From Euryarchaeota archaeon UBA24 (GTDB lineage Archaea; Halobacteriota; Halobacteria; Halobacteriales; Hikarchaeaceae): DNA of 64,000 nucleotides. A program made the position numbers and the translations under genes. This document shows, in pieces, positions 61,813-64,000 of the stretch. Position 1 is the first letter of the stretch, and the number at the start of each line of letters is the position of its first letter. The stretch is from NCBI GenBank assembly GCA_002503845.1, contig DASO01000014.1, positions 62,993 to 126,992 on the forward strand. Direction: 5' to 3'. The notes beneath the pieces were generated by a model. It worked only from the letters and a program-made list of their open reading frames with translations, was not told the DNA's origin and did no database searches.

Positions 61813-63846
61813 TTAGTTTTCCACCCTCATAAGTTCGATCATGGCGACTATATCAGAAGGCGATTTATGTTTGTTGAGGGCGTCCATGATTGCAGTTGCC
61901 TCTTTTGTTGTAAAGAAATTTTGGCATATGATTTTTCCGATGGGAGTTGCTCGGTTATTAGACACGAGGCCCAATTTGACGAGATTTTGTATAGCCATTT
62001 TTGTTTGAATCTCCCCAATCATGGAAGAGTTGAGTTGAGAAGTGTGTTGAGGTGCGACGACTACATTTGCGAGGGTTTCGCTCAGAGCAGCTTGTTCATC
62101 GTAAGATAGGTGTACGTTTTCTACATCACTTGTGAGTAATTCGAATGCCACTTGATCTTCGGTGCGACGCATGGTTCTTGAATATACTTTTCCAGGTTCT
62201 ACTAGCAAATAGATTAAACCAGTATCATGATAACTTGGGCGACCTGCTCTCCCCTGCATTTGTTGAAATTCCTGAGTATTTAGCCAATTAGTTCCCATTG
62301 CGAGGGAATCGAAAACGACTTGCGATGCTGGAAAATCGACACCCGCAGATAGAGCTGCAGTAGTTACGACTGAGGCTATTTTTCCTTCAGAGAATCTCTG
62401 TTCAACTTTTTTTCTTTGATGGTGGTCTAGACCTGCATGATAAGGTGCAGAAGAAGATGTTAATTTGTTAGAGATATCGTGGCATCTCTGCCGAGAATTC
62501 GTGAATATTATTGTCTGGCCTCGATACCCTTTTGAAGATTTATTCATGAATTCTCGTTGGACAAGTTCATTTATCATTTGATATTTTTGACCAGGAAGTG
62601 AAAATGCTATGTGGCGGTGGAGGGGAATGGTCCGATTGTTGAATTCAAGAGGGATTGCGTTGAGGTCAGAAGCGAGGTGATTTGGATTTCCCACAGTTGC
62701 GGAGAGGTATATCCACTGGGTTTTGGTGGAAAAATGTTTACAATGGTGCTTCAAACGTGCGATAAGTCCATCTATGCAATGTCCCCTTGAGTGGTCTGCA
62801 ACCATGTGGATTTCATCAATTACAACGGTACCAACATTGGAGATATTTTTATGCGTTCTCAATGCATGGTCCATCCCTTCGTAAGTTCCTATGATGACGT
62901 CGGAATTGGGATTAAAAGGGTAGGAATCACCACGGACTCTGCTTGATCCCACCCTGAGAGAGATATCAAGTAGATCTCCATAATGCTCCTTGAAATTGGC
63001 ATATTTTTGATTTGCAAGGGCGACTAGAGGAACTAAAAATAGGAATTTTCCATTGCCATTGAGGGCTCGGTTGATGCCTGCGATCTCCCCGATTAAAGTT
63101 TTTCCAGTCCCGGTAGAACTAACTATTAATTGATCGGTTTCAGTTAACAATCCATTTTGAAGTGAAAGGTTTTGAATCGGTTGTAATGTTTCAAAGCGAT
63201 TGAGCAGGGATTTTCGGAGATCTTCGTGAATATCTATCTCTTTAATATCGATGGGGGAGATGGATGGTTGTTCAGAGGTTACTTGGTCAAATGTGGTTAG
63301 ATGAGGATCTAGTTCTCCAGAAAATGCTTTTTTTACGTGCCCAATGTCCTGGAAATCCAAGAGGATTTTTTGGATGTGATTTTTGGTCGCCTTAGTCCAA
63401 ATACCAGTTGGTGAATACTCAGTTTCTAGCTCGGAAAGGGCACAAGGTAAACATATTTCATGGGGATATGAAACAATGACATTAGAATCAACAAGAGGGG
63501 AGAAATCACCTGAAGAAGAACAATAATGGCAAGTTCGCACGACTTCTGCTTGAAGTCCATAACTAGACAAAAGGGACTTAATTTCATCGCGTTTTTCTTT
63601 TTTTGTTTGACTAGAAATTCTTATTTTTTTTGCCTTCCGTCCTATATCAATAAAATCTTCGGGGCGGCGTAGTTGTTCTTTTGTTCGTCCCTGTACCCTA
63701 AATCTTAAAGGCCTCGGTCCTGCTTTTGTTGATTTTATTTCAAGAATGGATTGAAATAATTTTTCATCGTTGTGAATTCCAGATACGAAAAAATCAGAAT
63801 TTTTTGAATGCAAAAACAGTGTGAAGTCTTGGCGGCTAGGGGCCAC
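61813..63846 (-). CDS. DEAD/DEAH-box helicase with N-terminal zinc-ribbon region
   Basis: Superfamily 2 helicase of 677 residues. The N-terminal 220 residues hold a zinc-type pair C106/C109 (CHYC) and C132/C135 (CLPC). Walker A is STGTGKT (244-250), the Walker B box is DEIH (344-347), motif III is LSAT, and the second RecA domain ends with QMQGRAGRP. A winged-helix-like C-terminal region follows (about 600-677). It resembles a haloarchaeal helicase family related to Hel308/Ski2. The start is GTG 63846 by best fit, and no ATG precedes it in frame. Substrate, DNA or RNA, is not evident. Confidence 0.88.
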   Translation of the reverse strand: MAPSRQDFTLFLHSKNSDFFVSGIHNDEKLFQSILEIKSTKAGPRPLRFRVQGRTKEQLRRPEDFIDIGRKAKKIRISSQTKKEKRDEIKSLLSSYGLQAEVVRTCHYCSSSGDFSPLVDSNVIVSYPHEICLPCALSELETEYSPTGIWTKATKNHIQKILLDFQDIGHVKKAFSGELDPHLTTFDQVTSEQPSISPIDIKEIDIHEDLRKSLLNRFETLQPIQNLSLQNGLLTETDQLIVSSTGTGKTLIGEIAGINRALNGNGKFLFLVPLVALANQKYANFKEHYGDLLDISLRVGSSRVRGDSYPFNPNSDVIIGTYEGMDHALRTHKNISNVGTVVIDEIHMVADHSRGHCIDGLIARLKHHCKHFSTKTQWIYLSATVGNPNHLASDLNAIPLEFNNRTIPLHRHIAFSLPGQKYQMINELVQREFMNKSSKGYRGQTIIFTNSRQRCHDISNKLTSSSAPYHAGLDHHQRKKVEQRFSEGKIASVVTTAALSAGVDFPASQVVFDSLAMGTNWLNTQEFQQMQGRAGRPSYHDTGLIYLLVEPGKVYSRTMRRTEDQVAFELLTSDVENVHLSYDEQAALSETLANVVVAPQHTSQLNSSMIGEIQTKMAIQNLVKLGLVSNNRATPIGKIICQNFFTTKEATAIMDALNKHKSPSDIVAMIELMRVEN

Positions 63847-64000
63847 AAGGTTGGGTAAGATTTCAATTGATATGAGAGTTTTCTATTTTCAAGTATAAAG
63901 TTGATCTAACCGAATGATAGCGCAGAGGTTCCAGTCTAAAGACATTCATATGAGTAATATTTTACGAGATTGATATGGGAGCAAGCTTTATATTTTTTAG
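63847..64000. other. right-end intergenic stretch
   Basis: This stretch is AT-rich and holds no convincing coding frame. TATAAAG at 63894-63900 could serve either strand. An ATG at 63975 opens eight codons to the window edge, too short to judge. Confidence 0.3.

Noticed and set aside
1..64000. CRISPR array, insertion sequence, prophage or integrase
   Set aside because: No regularly spaced repeats of CRISPR size, no transposase, no recombinase and no phage structural genes were seen.

Overview
The window is a densely coded piece of archaeal chromosome, roughly 40% GC by eye, with about 68 protein genes, two tRNA genes and one gene remnant. No gene-free stretch exceeds 300 bases. Gene content and order look haloarchaeal: cetZ-cofC-cofG/cofH, trmY/pus10-rnhB-secD-secF, infB/PRC-barrel/nob1, pgi, truA-hisS-PDCD5-eS19-thiL, moaE/pyrH-lysS, tgtA/arcS/raSEA and gatD. 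The proteins, however, are not acidic and the DNA is AT-rich. The best guess is therefore a non-halophilic sister lineage of the Halobacteria, for example the marine Hikarchaeia (Marine Group IV). That placement is inference from gene content and needs a phylogeny.

Layout. 1-7.3 kb: ribosomal protein eS8, methionine aminopeptidase, a HIT protein, a dienoyl-CoA-reductase-like SDR, a tRNA methylthiotransferase, DUF63, uridine phosphorylase, SAMP1 and GatD. 7.4-12.0 kb: a first amidohydrolase-Rieske pair, MptA, FxsA, tRNA-Ile, a phosphatase-like remnant, MsrB, a Tat-type lipoprotein cyclophilin and tRNA-Leu. 12.0-16.8 kb: UbiD, an ornithine cyclodeaminase-like enzyme, VOC, thymidylate kinase and an NDUFA9-like reductase. 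17.0-22.0 kb: CetZ, a coupled membrane protein and the F420 genes cofC, cofG and cofH. 22.1-28.0 kb: the archaeosine genes raSEA, arcS and tgtA, interrupted by a second amidohydrolase-Rieske pair. 28.1-32.3 kb: HyuA, a UroD-like protein and an OFA-type transporter. 32.3-37.4 kb: TrmY and Pus10 (m1-pseudouridine 54), RNase HII and SecDF. 37.5-43.3 kb: PepF, arginine decarboxylase, aIF5B, PRC-barrel protein, Nob1 and a CPBP protease. 43.3-56.0 kb: Pgi, TruA, HisS, PDCD5, eS19, ThiL, two site-2 proteases, MoaE, UMP kinase and class I LysRS. 56-64 kb: a luciferase-like F420 oxidoreductase coupled to a threonine-synthase-like enzyme, an M24 peptidase, an ASST-like propeller, LarB and a DEAD/DEAH helicase.

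How it fits together. Most of the window is core information processing: tRNA modification, translation, protein export and ribosome maturation. Interleaved are accessory catabolic-looking genes (two amidohydrolase-Rieske pairs, UbiD, HyuA, the OFA transporter with a UroD-like protein, the DECR-like SDR, and the luciferase-like enzyme with its PLP partner). These suggest use of small carboxylic, aromatic or heterocyclic compounds with F420-linked redox chemistry. The least explained elements are the duplicated amidohydrolase-Rieske module, the membrane protein translationally coupled to CetZ, a repeat-rich regulatory region at 50.72-50.95 kb, and a systematic difference in amino-acid use between proteins on the two strands.
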